From Magnetococcales bacterium (GTDB taxonomy: Bacteria; Pseudomonadota; Magnetococcia; Magnetococcales; JADGCH01), in assembly GCA_015228995.1 (NCBI GenBank), contig JADGCM010000003.1, forward strand, positions 1 to 34,265: a stretch of DNA of 34,265 nt, read 5' to 3'. The notes under the pieces were generated by a model, which was given only the letters and a program-made list of their open reading frames with translations, had not been told where the DNA came from and ran no database searches. Both the position numbers and the translations under genes were made by a program. Numbering within the stretch: position 1 is the stretch's first letter; each line of letters begins with the position of its first letter. Positions 15,466 to 23,548 of the stretch are shown piece by piece.

Positions 15466-17070
15466 ATGAGCATTCAAGTGAACCAAGTAAAGGCGTTGAT
15501 TCTTGATCATTTTGGTTTGGTGTCTGCTGTGGCAACGGACTTGGGTATTGTGGGCATGATTGATGCGCGGCTTCCAACGACAGATCGTTCTCATGCAACC
15601 ATGGGGCAACGGACGTTGGCCATGATTTTGAATGGACTTGGTTTTTTGAATGATCGGCTCTATATGGTGCCGAGGTTTTTTCAGAACAAGCCGCTGGAAC
15701 GTCTTATTGGGCCTGGTGTTAAGGCTGAACATTTGAATGACGACGCACTGGGCCGGTTACTGGATAGCGTTGCTGAATATGGAACGACGAAGCTGTTCGG
15801 TGAGATTGCATTCGAGATTGGAAGTAAACAGGGGTTGATAGGACGATCAGCCCACTTAGACACAACTAGTTTAATGGTTGTCACCCATGGTTACTCGAAG
15901 GATTACAGGAATGACCTGAAGCAGGTTGTTTTGTCGTTGACGACGACTGGGCCTGCTGGTTTTCCGATCTGGTTCGAAGCCTTGGCCGGTAATAGCAGTG
16001 ATAAGGTCTCCTTCCATGAGACACGAGACCGGGCAACAGAATTTCAGAAGCAGTTGTCAGCGAGTCATTTTCTGTATTGGGTAGCGGATTCATGTTTATA
16101 CACTGTTGGTAAACTGTTGTCTGTAACCGATACAATGTGGATACCAGGGTTCCTGACACGGTGGGTGATGCAAAAGCACTGACCATGATGCCACGGGAAC
16201 AGTTTGAGTGGCAGGAGATCGGCAACGGTTACCAGATAGCGGGAATTGGAAGCAACCATGGTGGTTTACGACAGCGGTGGTTGCTGGTCTATTCTGAACA
16301 GGCCGCCAAAAGGGAGACAGAAACATTCAATAAAAGCCTTGAGAAGATTGATGAGAAGCTCAAGAAGGACGTGTGGCATTTGGAGAATCAGTTATTTACG
16401 GAAGAGTCCTGTGCTGATAAGGCATGCCATGAGTTCAGCAAGAAACTACGCTGTCATCATGCAGAGTATACGGTTACAGCTGTGTTCAAGCACACCCAGC
16501 GCGGTCGTCCGAAAGCTGGTCAGCAAGCTGCTGATATTCGGATATGCGGTAAAGGTGGCATGGTCACGTCATGATGCTGCCATAGACGCCGAACTGAGGA
16601 GTAAGGGCCGTTTTGTTTTGGCGACGAATCAGCTAGATCATGATGAGCTGAGTGATTTGGAGTTTTTTCAGGAATACAAGGACCAGAGCCAAGTGGAGGG
16701 AGGGTTTCGATTCCTCAAGGACCCGTGGTTCATGGTAGACTCCATATTCTTGAAGACTCCAAAACGGATTGAAGCGTTGATGATGATCATGACCCTGTGT
16801 CTGATGGTTTACAACGTTGGCCAGTATCAGTTGCGAGAAAAGCTTTCTGCACAAGGTGGCTTCCTTCCCAACCAAGTTGGTAAACAAGTTCAGAACCCCA
16901 CCTTGCGTTGGGTTTTCAGAGTCATGGAGGGGATAACAATAGCCCGTGTGATGCTTGGTGGAACGATCAACGAGACTGTCCAAGAGATCGTGTGTAATGT
17001 GGATGATTTGCACGAAAAGATCATCCGCTATTTTGGCAAGCATGCCATGAGTATTTATGGTGTGACTTGA
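15466..17070 (+). pseudogene. IS1634-family transposase, disrupted by two frameshifts
   Basis: The transposase begins at ATG 15466 (MSIQVNQVK; GAGG six bases upstream) with the N-terminal DUF4277-type region, then the catalytic HLDTTS (Asp near 15859), the family hallmark GYSKDYRNDLKQ, VADSCLY (second Asp) and VEGGFRFLKDPWF (Glu, near 16700). The first frame is lost near 16143, where one A seems to be missing (ATAACC became ATACC, restoring WITRVPDT). The second shift is near 16549, in CGGATATGCGG, where one extra base (or two missing) is needed to continue into YAVKVAWSRHDAA. All three catalytic residues survive, but no single reading frame spans them. Sequencing error is possible; two independent shifts favour decay. 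Confidence 0.88.
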
Positions 17071-17109
17071 ATGTTATAGCCTGTTCGTGAAAATGAAAAA
17101 AATGGCGTC

Positions 17110-17128
17110 AACAACTGCGGAATGTCGG
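17110..17128 (+). repeat. Right terminal inverted repeat of the IS
   Basis: Reverse complement of 15344-15362 over all nineteen bases. It is followed directly by the second ATGTAT (17129-17134). Confidence 0.92.
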
Positions 17129-17134
17129 ATGTAT
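17129..17134 (+). repeat. Right target-site duplication ATGTAT of the IS element
   Basis: Second copy of the six-base duplication. It regenerates the ATG and Tyr codons of the interrupted gene. Confidence 0.9.
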
Positions 17135-18274
17135 GGGCGCTTTCTGTCTTTTCTGGGCACACGGATCAACATTCGGGTCACGTTCATCCTGATCGGTGTT
17201 GTGGTGCTGTTACAGATGGCCTTGGCCACCTATGCTTAGCTGGTCGACAGCGGATGTTACTGCAAAAGGCCGCTAAAGAGTTTTTTATCCTCATGGATGG
17301 CCAGAGTTTGCTGGTGGAGTCAACCCGTCGCCAACTCGACACCACGATATGGGGCTTCGATGCCACACTGGAAGCGTTAATCAATGGTGGTTTGGCACCA
17401 GAACGTCTGGACAAACAATCGGCTATGGTGGTTGTGGTGACGCCACTGCCTCATGTGAAGGTGCAGTTGCTACAAATCCAAACCGGTTGGCGCCCTTTAC
17501 GTGATGCGCTGCAATTGGCGCTGGAGGAAAATGCTTGGCAACGGCTATCACAAGAGACGAGAAAGCGGGTTGCCCACGACAGCACACAATTGCTGGAAGC
17601 TATGGATCGTGCCACCACCATGATCGGTCAAGTTTCCAGAGAACAGATCCAATTCGTGCATACCGGATTGACTCGCAGTGCGATTGGCAGCGTCGTTTTT
17701 GCTGTCAGTTTGCTGCTGTTTTGGGTGTGGCGTTACGTAACGTTGGTGGGGCAATTACACCGTTTTGGCGATCATTTGGTAGCGCTGGAGCAGGGCAAAT
17801 TGCTCTATCGTAGCCACGGCGACACTTTTGTGTCGGAGCTGGCTTTTTTTGGTGAGCGCATCAATGCGACAAGCGATGCGGCAGCTAGCGAATGTGGGCG
17901 ATCCTCCTTTTGATGTACGTGCTATCAAACAGGCCCACATGAAATGGTTGGGACGGTTGGAGCATGTGGTGCGCGGTCGAGCTCGCTTGCGTCCGGAGGA
18001 GGTGGCCAGTGGCCATGAGTGTGCCTTTGGCAAGTGGTACGATAGCGCTGGCAGCGAAATATTCGGTCAGTTGCCCCTCTTCCAAGAGATGGGCATTGCC
18101 CACATGGCCGTTCATGAAAAGGCGCGCGCCATCGTTGTACTGGTTGCCAACGGAGAAACTGAAGCGGCGGTTGCGGCCATGGATCAATTTGACCTCTTGC
18201 GGCGCGAACTGTTCACTTATCTAGATGCCCTATATGTTGACCCGGATCAGAGGCGGCAGCTACCAACCAACTAA
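17129..18274 (+). pseudogene. Membrane sensor with PilJ-like input region and CZB zinc-binding domain, frameshifted
   Basis: The gene once ran from ATGTATGGGCGC: N-terminal basic segment and membrane helix (RINIRVTFILIGVVVLLQ), a ~150-residue periplasmic-type helical region resembling type IV pili/PilJ sensor domains (VESTRRQLDTTIWGFDATLEAL ... GWRPLRDAL), a second helix (SVVFAVSLLLFWVWRYV) and a C-terminal CZB domain with its His/Cys ligands (AHMKWLGRL, GHECAFGKWY, AHMAVHEKA). The first frame stops at TAG 17237-17239; one missing base there would give ATYALAGRQRM. A second shift lies at about 17860-17900, just before the CZB domain. No methyl-accepting signalling domain is present between membrane and CZB. 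The IS insertion also removed its ribosome-binding site. Its job was probably chemotaxis-like or redox/zinc sensing. Confidence 0.75.
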
Positions 18275-18297
18275 AAAGACTATTGGGAGACAGGATC

Positions 18298-19506
18298 ATG
18301 AAACGTAGAGAATTTCTTCAGTCGTCTATGGCCATGGCCGCCGGTGCGGCCTTACCGACTTTGGGGGCAGCAGCGGAGCCGGCCTCAGTGGGCAAGCCCG
18401 TGGTCAAGAGCTACCGACAGTTGGGCAAGACAGCCATTACCATGAGTGATATCTCCTTTGGGGCGGGCAAGTTGGCTTCTGCATCAATGATTCTGCGTGC
18501 CATCGATCAGGGGGTTAATTATTTCGATACCGCCCCTGATTACGGTAGTAGTGAAGCCTTGATCGGCGAGGCCATGACCAAGTTCAAGCAACGCGATAAA
18601 ATTTATATCGCTTCCAAGTATTGTGAGGCAATTCCCTATCCAGCCCATTTAGCTATTGGTAAGTCTAAGGCCGATTATATCGCCGCTGTCGATGCCAGCT
18701 TGAAACGGATGAACTTAGATTATTTGGATGTCGTTTTTGTCCATGCTATTGGTGAGAAATCTGCTTCGGTAGAGCAAGAGCAGCAGCGGCTGCTAGATGC
18801 TACCATGCTGGAGGCAACGGAGGCCCTGAAAAAAGCCGGTAAAGTGCGTTATTTAGCGGTTTCTTCGCACGGTCCCAACAACCTGGAACCCTTATTGACA
18901 ACGGCAGTGGCCAGCGGCCACTATGATATCATCATGACCGCTTTCAATTTCATGAAGTTTCCCCAATTGCCCGAAGTTCTCAAAATGGCCGCAGCTCGTG
19001 GCGTTGGCATCATCGCTATGAAAACTTTGGCGGGGGCCAAGGAAAGCCAAGTGGAGGCCGGAGCGGCTGTTTTTGAACATGCTGCCTTCCGTTGGGTACT
19101 GAAACATCCTCAGATAGCTGGTCTGGTGGTTACGATCAAAACAGTGGACGATTTGAATCTTTATCTACAGGCCTCTGGCAGCTCTTTTGCGGCGGCCGAC
19201 CAACAAGCATTGGATCTCTACGCGGCGCGCCATGGACAAAATTATTGTCGTACTGGCTGTGGTGACTGTATGGGCTCTTGTCCGCAGGGTGTTGATATTG
19301 CCAATATCTTGCGTTACCAAATGTACTTTGAAGACTACGGCGACGAAAAACGAGCGATGCAAAGCTATGCGGCGTTGAGCCATTCGGCCTCACCCTGTGC
19401 CAGTTGTCAGCAACCGAGCTGCACGGCAGCTTGCAGTCACGGCTTGCCGGTAGCCAATAAGCTACAAGCGGCGCATCGGACGCTATCGTTTACTATGGTC
19501 GCTTGA
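18298..19506 (+). CDS. Tat-exported aldo/keto reductase with C-terminal 4Fe-4S cysteine motifs
   Basis: A 402-residue aldo/keto reductase. The N-terminus MKRREFLQSSMAMAAGAALP is a twin-arginine signal, so the folded, cofactor-loaded protein is likely moved to the periplasm. The TIM-barrel tetrad is visible: Asp77 and Tyr82 (FDTAPDYGSSE), Lys107 (ASKYC) and His149 (VFVHA). The C-terminus has two cysteine-rich motifs, CRTGCGDCMGSCP and CASCQQPSCTAAC, for iron-sulfur clusters. ATG 18298 is chosen because GGGAGACAGG lies just upstream. A dinucleotide cofactor in the periplasm is unusual, so the barrel may use a different electron carrier. It heads a four-gene module with overlapping or close-set genes. 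Confidence 0.88.
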   Translation: MKRREFLQSSMAMAAGAALPTLGAAAEPASVGKPVVKSYRQLGKTAITMSDISFGAGKLASASMILRAIDQGVNYFDTAPDYGSSEALIGEAMTKFKQRDKIYIASKYCEAIPYPAHLAIGKSKADYIAAVDASLKRMNLDYLDVVFVHAIGEKSASVEQEQQRLLDATMLEATEALKKAGKVRYLAVSSHGPNNLEPLLTTAVASGHYDIIMTAFNFMKFPQLPEVLKMAAARGVGIIAMKTLAGAKESQVEAGAAVFEHAAFRWVLKHPQIAGLVVTIKTVDDLNLYLQASGSSFAAADQQALDLYAARHGQNYCRTGCGDCMGSCPQGVDIANILRYQMYFEDYGDEKRAMQSYAALSHSASPCASCQQPSCTAACSHGLPVANKLQAAHRTLSFTMVA

Positions 19507-20450
19507 TGGCTGCTGAAGCGCCGGTAGCCGTACGGTTGCTGTTGTTAGTGCTGTTGCCGTTGTTGGCAGCGGTGTTGTATGGGCGGGGGCAGCATTACGA
19601 TTCTACTTTGCTGGACTTCAAATCGGCGCGCAACCCGGTGACGGTGCTGTTGCCGCACCAAGCCGGTGATTGGCAACGTCAGGCTGAGGTGCGTTTGTTC
19701 GGTAAAGATAACCTCTACGAGTACATCAACGGCCATGCTGAGTATTTTTTAGGTGCCGGTTTTCGCTCTTTGGTGGTGGCCGAATATCGGTTGCCGACCG
19801 ACACTCGGCCATCGGTGGTCGCTGATGTCTACGACATGGGGGAAGCGATCAACGCCTTTGGTGTCTTGATGGAGGAGATGGGCCCCACCGGCCAATCTGT
19901 TGACATCGGCGAGACTGGCTTACAAAGCCAGCGCAGTCTGGGTTTTACCAGCGGCCCCTATTACGTCAAATTGGCCGCTTTTGCCGATCATCTACCGCTA
20001 TCGACGCTGGCGCAAACGATCAACAAGGCCTTGTTCAAAACGGCCGGGCCTGCTCAGGGTCGCATCTCCTGGCAAGGCCTTTTTCCCGATCTGGGCACGG
20101 TCACCAGCAGCCGCTTTATCAAGGAAAATTACCAAGGCTGGAGTTTTCTGCAACGTGTGGTCGAACGCAGTTTTATCCGCGCCGATGGTACCGTGATCCG
20201 TGCCTTCAGCGTCTCTGGCACAGCGGAACAGATGGCTGCGGTGCAACAAGCGTTGCTGACATTCATGCGCCAGGAGGAGAATAAGGTAACGGATACCCAG
20301 GTCGATGGAATGCGAATCCTGCAGATCACGGATCGTTACGAAGGAGATTGGATTTTGCTGCCGGTTAATAAGGGTTGGTTGGGGGTTTTTCATCCCCTGG
20401 ATTCGCTGTTGCAACAGCAACTAAAGGCTTTTATGAGCTCCCATGGATGA
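19506..20450 (+). CDS. DUF6599-family membrane-anchored protein
   Basis: A 314-residue protein with one N-terminal hydrophobic segment (LLLLVLLPLLAAVLYG, about residues 9-24) that could be a signal anchor, then a mixed alpha/beta domain with the family-like block LYEYINGHAEYFLGAGF and DVYDMGEAINAFGVL. No cofactor motif or catalytic signature is evident. Its start overlaps the aldo/keto reductase stop (TGATG) and its end overlaps the DUF362 gene by 8 bp, so the three are translationally coupled. The DUF6599 name rests on the YINGxAE pattern; the biochemical role is unknown. Confidence 0.75.
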   Translation: MAAEAPVAVRLLLLVLLPLLAAVLYGRGQHYDSTLLDFKSARNPVTVLLPHQAGDWQRQAEVRLFGKDNLYEYINGHAEYFLGAGFRSLVVAEYRLPTDTRPSVVADVYDMGEAINAFGVLMEEMGPTGQSVDIGETGLQSQRSLGFTSGPYYVKLAAFADHLPLSTLAQTINKALFKTAGPAQGRISWQGLFPDLGTVTSSRFIKENYQGWSFLQRVVERSFIRADGTVIRAFSVSGTAEQMAAVQQALLTFMRQEENKVTDTQVDGMRILQITDRYEGDWILLPVNKGWLGVFHPLDSLLQQQLKAFMSSHG

Positions 20451-21468
20451 GAATGATAAAAAGCGTGTTGGCTCCCGCATCAATAAAGTCGAGCCAGCCT
20501 GGAGTCGACGCCGTCTTTTAGTCGAAGCGGGTATCACTACAGCAACGGCAGCGGCTGTGGGCGCCGTTGGCTACTGGGGTTACAGTTCTGAGGCGGTGCG
20601 GCATGCACCGCAGCCGATTTTGACCCTTAAAGACTTCCGAGTGGCGGCCAATACCCTGTACCCATCGCTGGTAGTGGTGCGTGGCGATGCGGTGGCAAAA
20701 ATGGTAGCGGAAGCATTGACACTGTTAGGCGGTATGCAGCGCTTTATCCAACGTGGTGATCGCGTCTTATTGAAGCCCAATGTTGGTTGGGATCGCCAAC
20801 CAGAGCAGGCGGCCAATACCAACCCCGAGGTTGTGGCGGCGGTCGCCCATCTCTGCCGGGAGGCTGGTGCGGCACAGGTATGGGTTACCGATTGCTCCAT
20901 CAACGATCCCCAACGTAGCTTTGTCCGTTCTGGCATTGAATTAGCTGCCCAGCAGGCTGGAGCGACCGTCAAATTACCAGCCAGCAACGATTTTTACCTC
21001 ACCAATATGCATGGCAGTCTCCTCAAAAATTGGCCCGTGGCGCGGTTCTTCCACCAAGTCGATAAGGTGATCAACCTGCCGGTGGTCAAGCATCACTCTC
21101 TAAGTGGCTGCACCGTGGCGATGAAAAATTGGTACGGGGTGTTGGGAGGGCAACGCAACCGCCTCCATCAGGACATCCATACCTCAATTGTTGATTTAGC
21201 CGCTGCTCTGCGACCGACGCTGACCATCGTTGATGCCACGCGGGTGTTAAAACGCAATGGTCCTTCCGGGGGCAGCCTGGATGATGTCGCACTGGAGAAC
21301 ACCTTAGTGGCTGGTCTGGATGAAGTCGCCTTAGATGCCTGGGCGTTGCCTCTGTTGGAATTGACGGTGACGCAGGTACCCTATTTGGCCATGGCTGAGG
21401 CGCGCGGTTTGGGAACCGCTAATTGGCGCAGTCTCCATTGGCTTGAACGTCAGCTCGGATCTGGGTGA
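20443..21468 (+). CDS. DUF362-domain protein with Tat-like signal
   Basis: A 341-residue DUF362 protein. The N-terminal PAWSRRRLLVEAGITTATAAAVGAV has a twin-arginine core followed by a hydrophobic stretch, placing it on or outside the inner membrane. The DUF362 fold is marked by RVLLKPNVGW, ADVTDCS-type strand VWVTDCSIND, the NLPVVKHHSLSGCTVAMKNWYGVLGG block and IVDATRVLKRNGPSGG. DUF362 proteins are often linked to iron-sulfur redox systems. It has no cysteine cluster of its own and lies between the DUF6599 gene (8-bp overlap) and a membrane polyferredoxin (9-bp gap). Function unknown. Confidence 0.85.
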   Translation: MDENDKKRVGSRINKVEPAWSRRRLLVEAGITTATAAAVGAVGYWGYSSEAVRHAPQPILTLKDFRVAANTLYPSLVVVRGDAVAKMVAEALTLLGGMQRFIQRGDRVLLKPNVGWDRQPEQAANTNPEVVAAVAHLCREAGAAQVWVTDCSINDPQRSFVRSGIELAAQQAGATVKLPASNDFYLTNMHGSLLKNWPVARFFHQVDKVINLPVVKHHSLSGCTVAMKNWYGVLGGQRNRLHQDIHTSIVDLAAALRPTLTIVDATRVLKRNGPSGGSLDDVALENTLVAGLDEVALDAWALPLLELTVTQVPYLAMAEARGLGTANWRSLHWLERQLGSG

Positions 21469-21477
21469 GGGTGCGGG

Positions 21478-22989
21478 ATGTTGCCCAATTTGCGTGCCAT
21501 TCGCCGCCTATACGCTGGCTTCTTTTTGGTGCTGTTCCTGTTGCTGTTGTGGTTGGCCGACTTTAGCCACCTGCAGGGCTATGAGGTTAGCCTGTTTTTG
21601 GAGCTTGACCCTCTAACTGCTTTGGCGGGCGGTCTGACCAGTGCCACCCTCTATCGTGGTCTGGCGCTGTCGTTGTTAATCATCATCTTGACGCTGTTTT
21701 TGGGCCGGTTTTTTTGCTCCTGGGTCTGCCCATTGGGGATCATCAATCAGATCACCAGCCATCTTTTTACGCGGCGGCGACCGGCAGAAGAATATAGACG
21801 CAACCGTTATCAACCGATCTTTCGCATCAAGTATTACCTGTTGACGGCGCTATTGGTTATGGCCGCTCTGGGGGTGTTGCAGATTGGTCTATTGGATCCC
21901 ATTGCCTTGATTACCCGTTCTTTTGTTGTGGGTATCTGGCCTGCCTTGCAGCAGGGCGGGGCTGGTTTTTATCTATCACAGCCCTATTTTATCGGCGGTG
22001 TTTTGATCGCTTTGATTTTATTGGCTATTCTGGTAGCTAATCGCTTTATGACCCGTTATTGGTGTCGAGTGCTGTGCCCTTTGGGAGCGCTGCTGGGGCT
22101 ATTATCATGGCGACCACTGCTCCGTATCCGTCGCGATGTCGATAAATGCAACGATTGCCACAAATGTCTCCAATTTTGCCAAGGTGGTTGTGACCCCGAC
22201 GGGGCCTTGCGGGTGAGCGAATGTCATGTCTGCATGAATTGTATCGAGCAATGCCCGGATGGAGCACTGCACTACGGTCTGGCACAACCGCGCAGCTCCA
22301 TCCACCAGCCGCTTGATGTCAACCGCCGCCGCTTGTTAGAGAGCGGTGTGGTGGCGATGGCTTTTGTTCCCTTGTTGCGCAGTTCTTATTCATCGGCGGC
22401 TTCGCCGCACCCAGCCGTCATTCGTCCGCCTGGATCGTTGCCGGAGCTAGATTTTCTCGCCCGGTGTATTAAGTGTGCAGCCTGCATGCGCGTCTGCCCG
22501 ACCAACGTGCTGCAACCGGCCCTGTTAGAGGGAGGTCTGGAGGCCCTGTGGACGCCGATTTTGGTGAATCGTTTGGGCTATTGTGAACACCACTGCGTCT
22601 TATGTGGTCATGTCTGTCCCACCGGTGCCATTCGTCCGTTGACCGTAGCAGCCAAGGTCGGTACGACCAACCCATCTGAGCCCATCAAGTTGGGGACCGC
22701 CTTTTTCGATCACGGTCGTTGTCTGCCGTGGGCCATGCATACCCCGTGCATTGTCTGTGAGGAGGTGTGCCCGACCGCTCCCAAGGCTATTTGGTATCAG
22801 AAGACAACGATTACCGGTCGTGATGGCCAGCCAATCTCTTTGAAACAGCCTTACGTGGAGCCCGCCCGCTGCATCGGTTGTGGTATCTGCGAAAATAAAT
22901 GTCCTGTCAGCGACATGGCAGCAATTCGGGTGACATCGGTGGGGGAGAGTCGTTCTACCAAGAATGTCATGATTCTGCGTTCTCCATGA
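21478..22989 (+). CDS. Membrane polyferredoxin (NapH/NapG-like fusion)
   Basis: A 503-residue membrane iron-sulfur protein. The first ~220 residues hold five or so helices with the NapH/CcoG-type cysteine motifs FFCSWVCPLG and YWCRVLCPLG. Next come ferredoxin motifs CNDCHKCLQFCQGGC and CHVCMNCIEQCP, a short basic RRRLLESG segment plus helix as in NapG-type Tat leaders, then further 4Fe-4S motifs: CIKCAACMRVCP, CVLCGHVCP, CIVCEEVCP and CIGCGICENKCP. It looks like a fusion of a NapH-like membrane part with a NapG-like polyferredoxin. A quinol-to-periplasm electron path that serves the Tat reductase upstream is a reasonable inference. It ends at a strong hairpin. Confidence 0.88.
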   Translation: MLPNLRAIRRLYAGFFLVLFLLLLWLADFSHLQGYEVSLFLELDPLTALAGGLTSATLYRGLALSLLIIILTLFLGRFFCSWVCPLGIINQITSHLFTRRRPAEEYRRNRYQPIFRIKYYLLTALLVMAALGVLQIGLLDPIALITRSFVVGIWPALQQGGAGFYLSQPYFIGGVLIALILLAILVANRFMTRYWCRVLCPLGALLGLLSWRPLLRIRRDVDKCNDCHKCLQFCQGGCDPDGALRVSECHVCMNCIEQCPDGALHYGLAQPRSSIHQPLDVNRRRLLESGVVAMAFVPLLRSSYSSAASPHPAVIRPPGSLPELDFLARCIKCAACMRVCPTNVLQPALLEGGLEALWTPILVNRLGYCEHHCVLCGHVCPTGAIRPLTVAAKVGTTNPSEPIKLGTAFFDHGRCLPWAMHTPCIVCEEVCPTAPKAIWYQKTTITGRDGQPISLKQPYVEPARCIGCGICENKCPVSDMAAIRVTSVGESRSTKNVMILRSP

Positions 22990-23019
22990 TAGAACACGGT
23001 GCCCCGTATTCTACCATGG
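22984..23019. terminator. Bidirectional hairpin between convergent genes
   Basis: Arms of 16 bp (CCATGATAGAACACGG with CCGTATTCTACCATGG, two mismatches) around a TGCC loop. It begins inside the last codons of the polyferredoxin gene and lies before the convergent rubrerythrin stop. It has no clear U tract, so it may be a weak or Rho-assisted terminator for both directions. Confidence 0.6.
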
Positions 23020-23035
23020 GATTATGTCAATGGAA

Positions 23036-23536
23036 TCAGGCTACCTTCTGATAAGCGCTGTGTTTAGCGCCACAAATCGGGCACTGATCCGGTGCTTCAC
23101 CAAACACGGTATGACCACAGACGCCGCAGATGTGCAACATCTCGTGGTCCAGATCCTGGCCCTGCTCCAGTGCAGCGATGGCCTGCTTGTAAAGATCGCT
23201 GTGGACCTTTTCAACTTCCATGGCTTGGCGCATGCCCTGGGCAGCCCGCTTCTCCCCTTCCTCCTCGGCGGTGGCCACCATACCGGGATACATCTCGGTC
23301 ACTTCGTAATCCTCTCCAGCCATGGCTTCTTTCAAATTATCCAGGGTGGAGTGGATACCGCCCATATTGCGCAGGTGCGTGTGGGCATGCAGGGTTTCTG
23401 CCTCGGCAACAGCGCGGAACAGGTTGGCAATAACCGGGTAACCTTCTTGCTCGGCTTTTTTAGCAAAAGCCAGATACTTGCGATTGGCTTGGCTCTCACC
23501 AGCAAAAGCAGCTTTGAGATTGTCTTTGGTTTTCAC
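23036..23536 (-). CDS. rbr: Rubrerythrin
   Basis: Rubrerythrin reduces hydrogen peroxide to water with electrons from rubredoxin. The 166-residue protein has the four-helix di-iron domain with glutamate/histidine ligands (GESQANRKY, AEAETLHAHTH, GEDYEVTEMYP, MEVEKVHSDLY) and a C-terminal rubredoxin-like Fe(Cys)4 domain (CGVCG and CPICG). It starts at GTG 23536 with TAAGGAG overlapping the stop of the reductase gene 12 bp upstream, so the two are coupled. The chain rubredoxin, reductase, rubrerythrin is thus one operon. Confidence 0.95.
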   Translation of the reverse strand: MKTKDNLKAAFAGESQANRKYLAFAKKAEQEGYPVIANLFRAVAEAETLHAHTHLRNMGGIHSTLDNLKEAMAGEDYEVTEMYPGMVATAEEEGEKRAAQGMRQAMEVEKVHSDLYKQAIAALEQGQDLDHEMLHICGVCGHTVFGEAPDQCPICGAKHSAYQKVA

Positions 23537-23548
23537 GATGGGGACTCC

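Larger units (their letters stand above)
15344..17128 (+). mobile_element. IS1634-type (IS4 superfamily) insertion sequence, 1785 bp, complete ends
   Basis: The element is bounded by 19-bp perfect terminal inverted repeats, CCGACATTCCGCAGTTGTT at 15344-15362 and its complement at 17110-17128, and flanked by a 6-bp target duplication ATGTAT. It holds a single transposase gene with DDE residues and a ~100-bp leader. Size, duplication length and transposase type agree with the IS1634 family. The ends are intact, but the transposase is frameshifted twice, so the copy could move only with help in trans. It separates the MamB-like transporter gene from the CZB-domain gene. Confidence 0.93.

Noticed and set aside
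17237..17239. TAG codons in the sensor gene and in hicA as a sign of amber recoding
   Set aside because: Intact genes in the window, such as the transporter at 15319-15321 and the Nudix gene, end in TAG. The sensor gene needs a frameshift as well, so recoding does not explain it.
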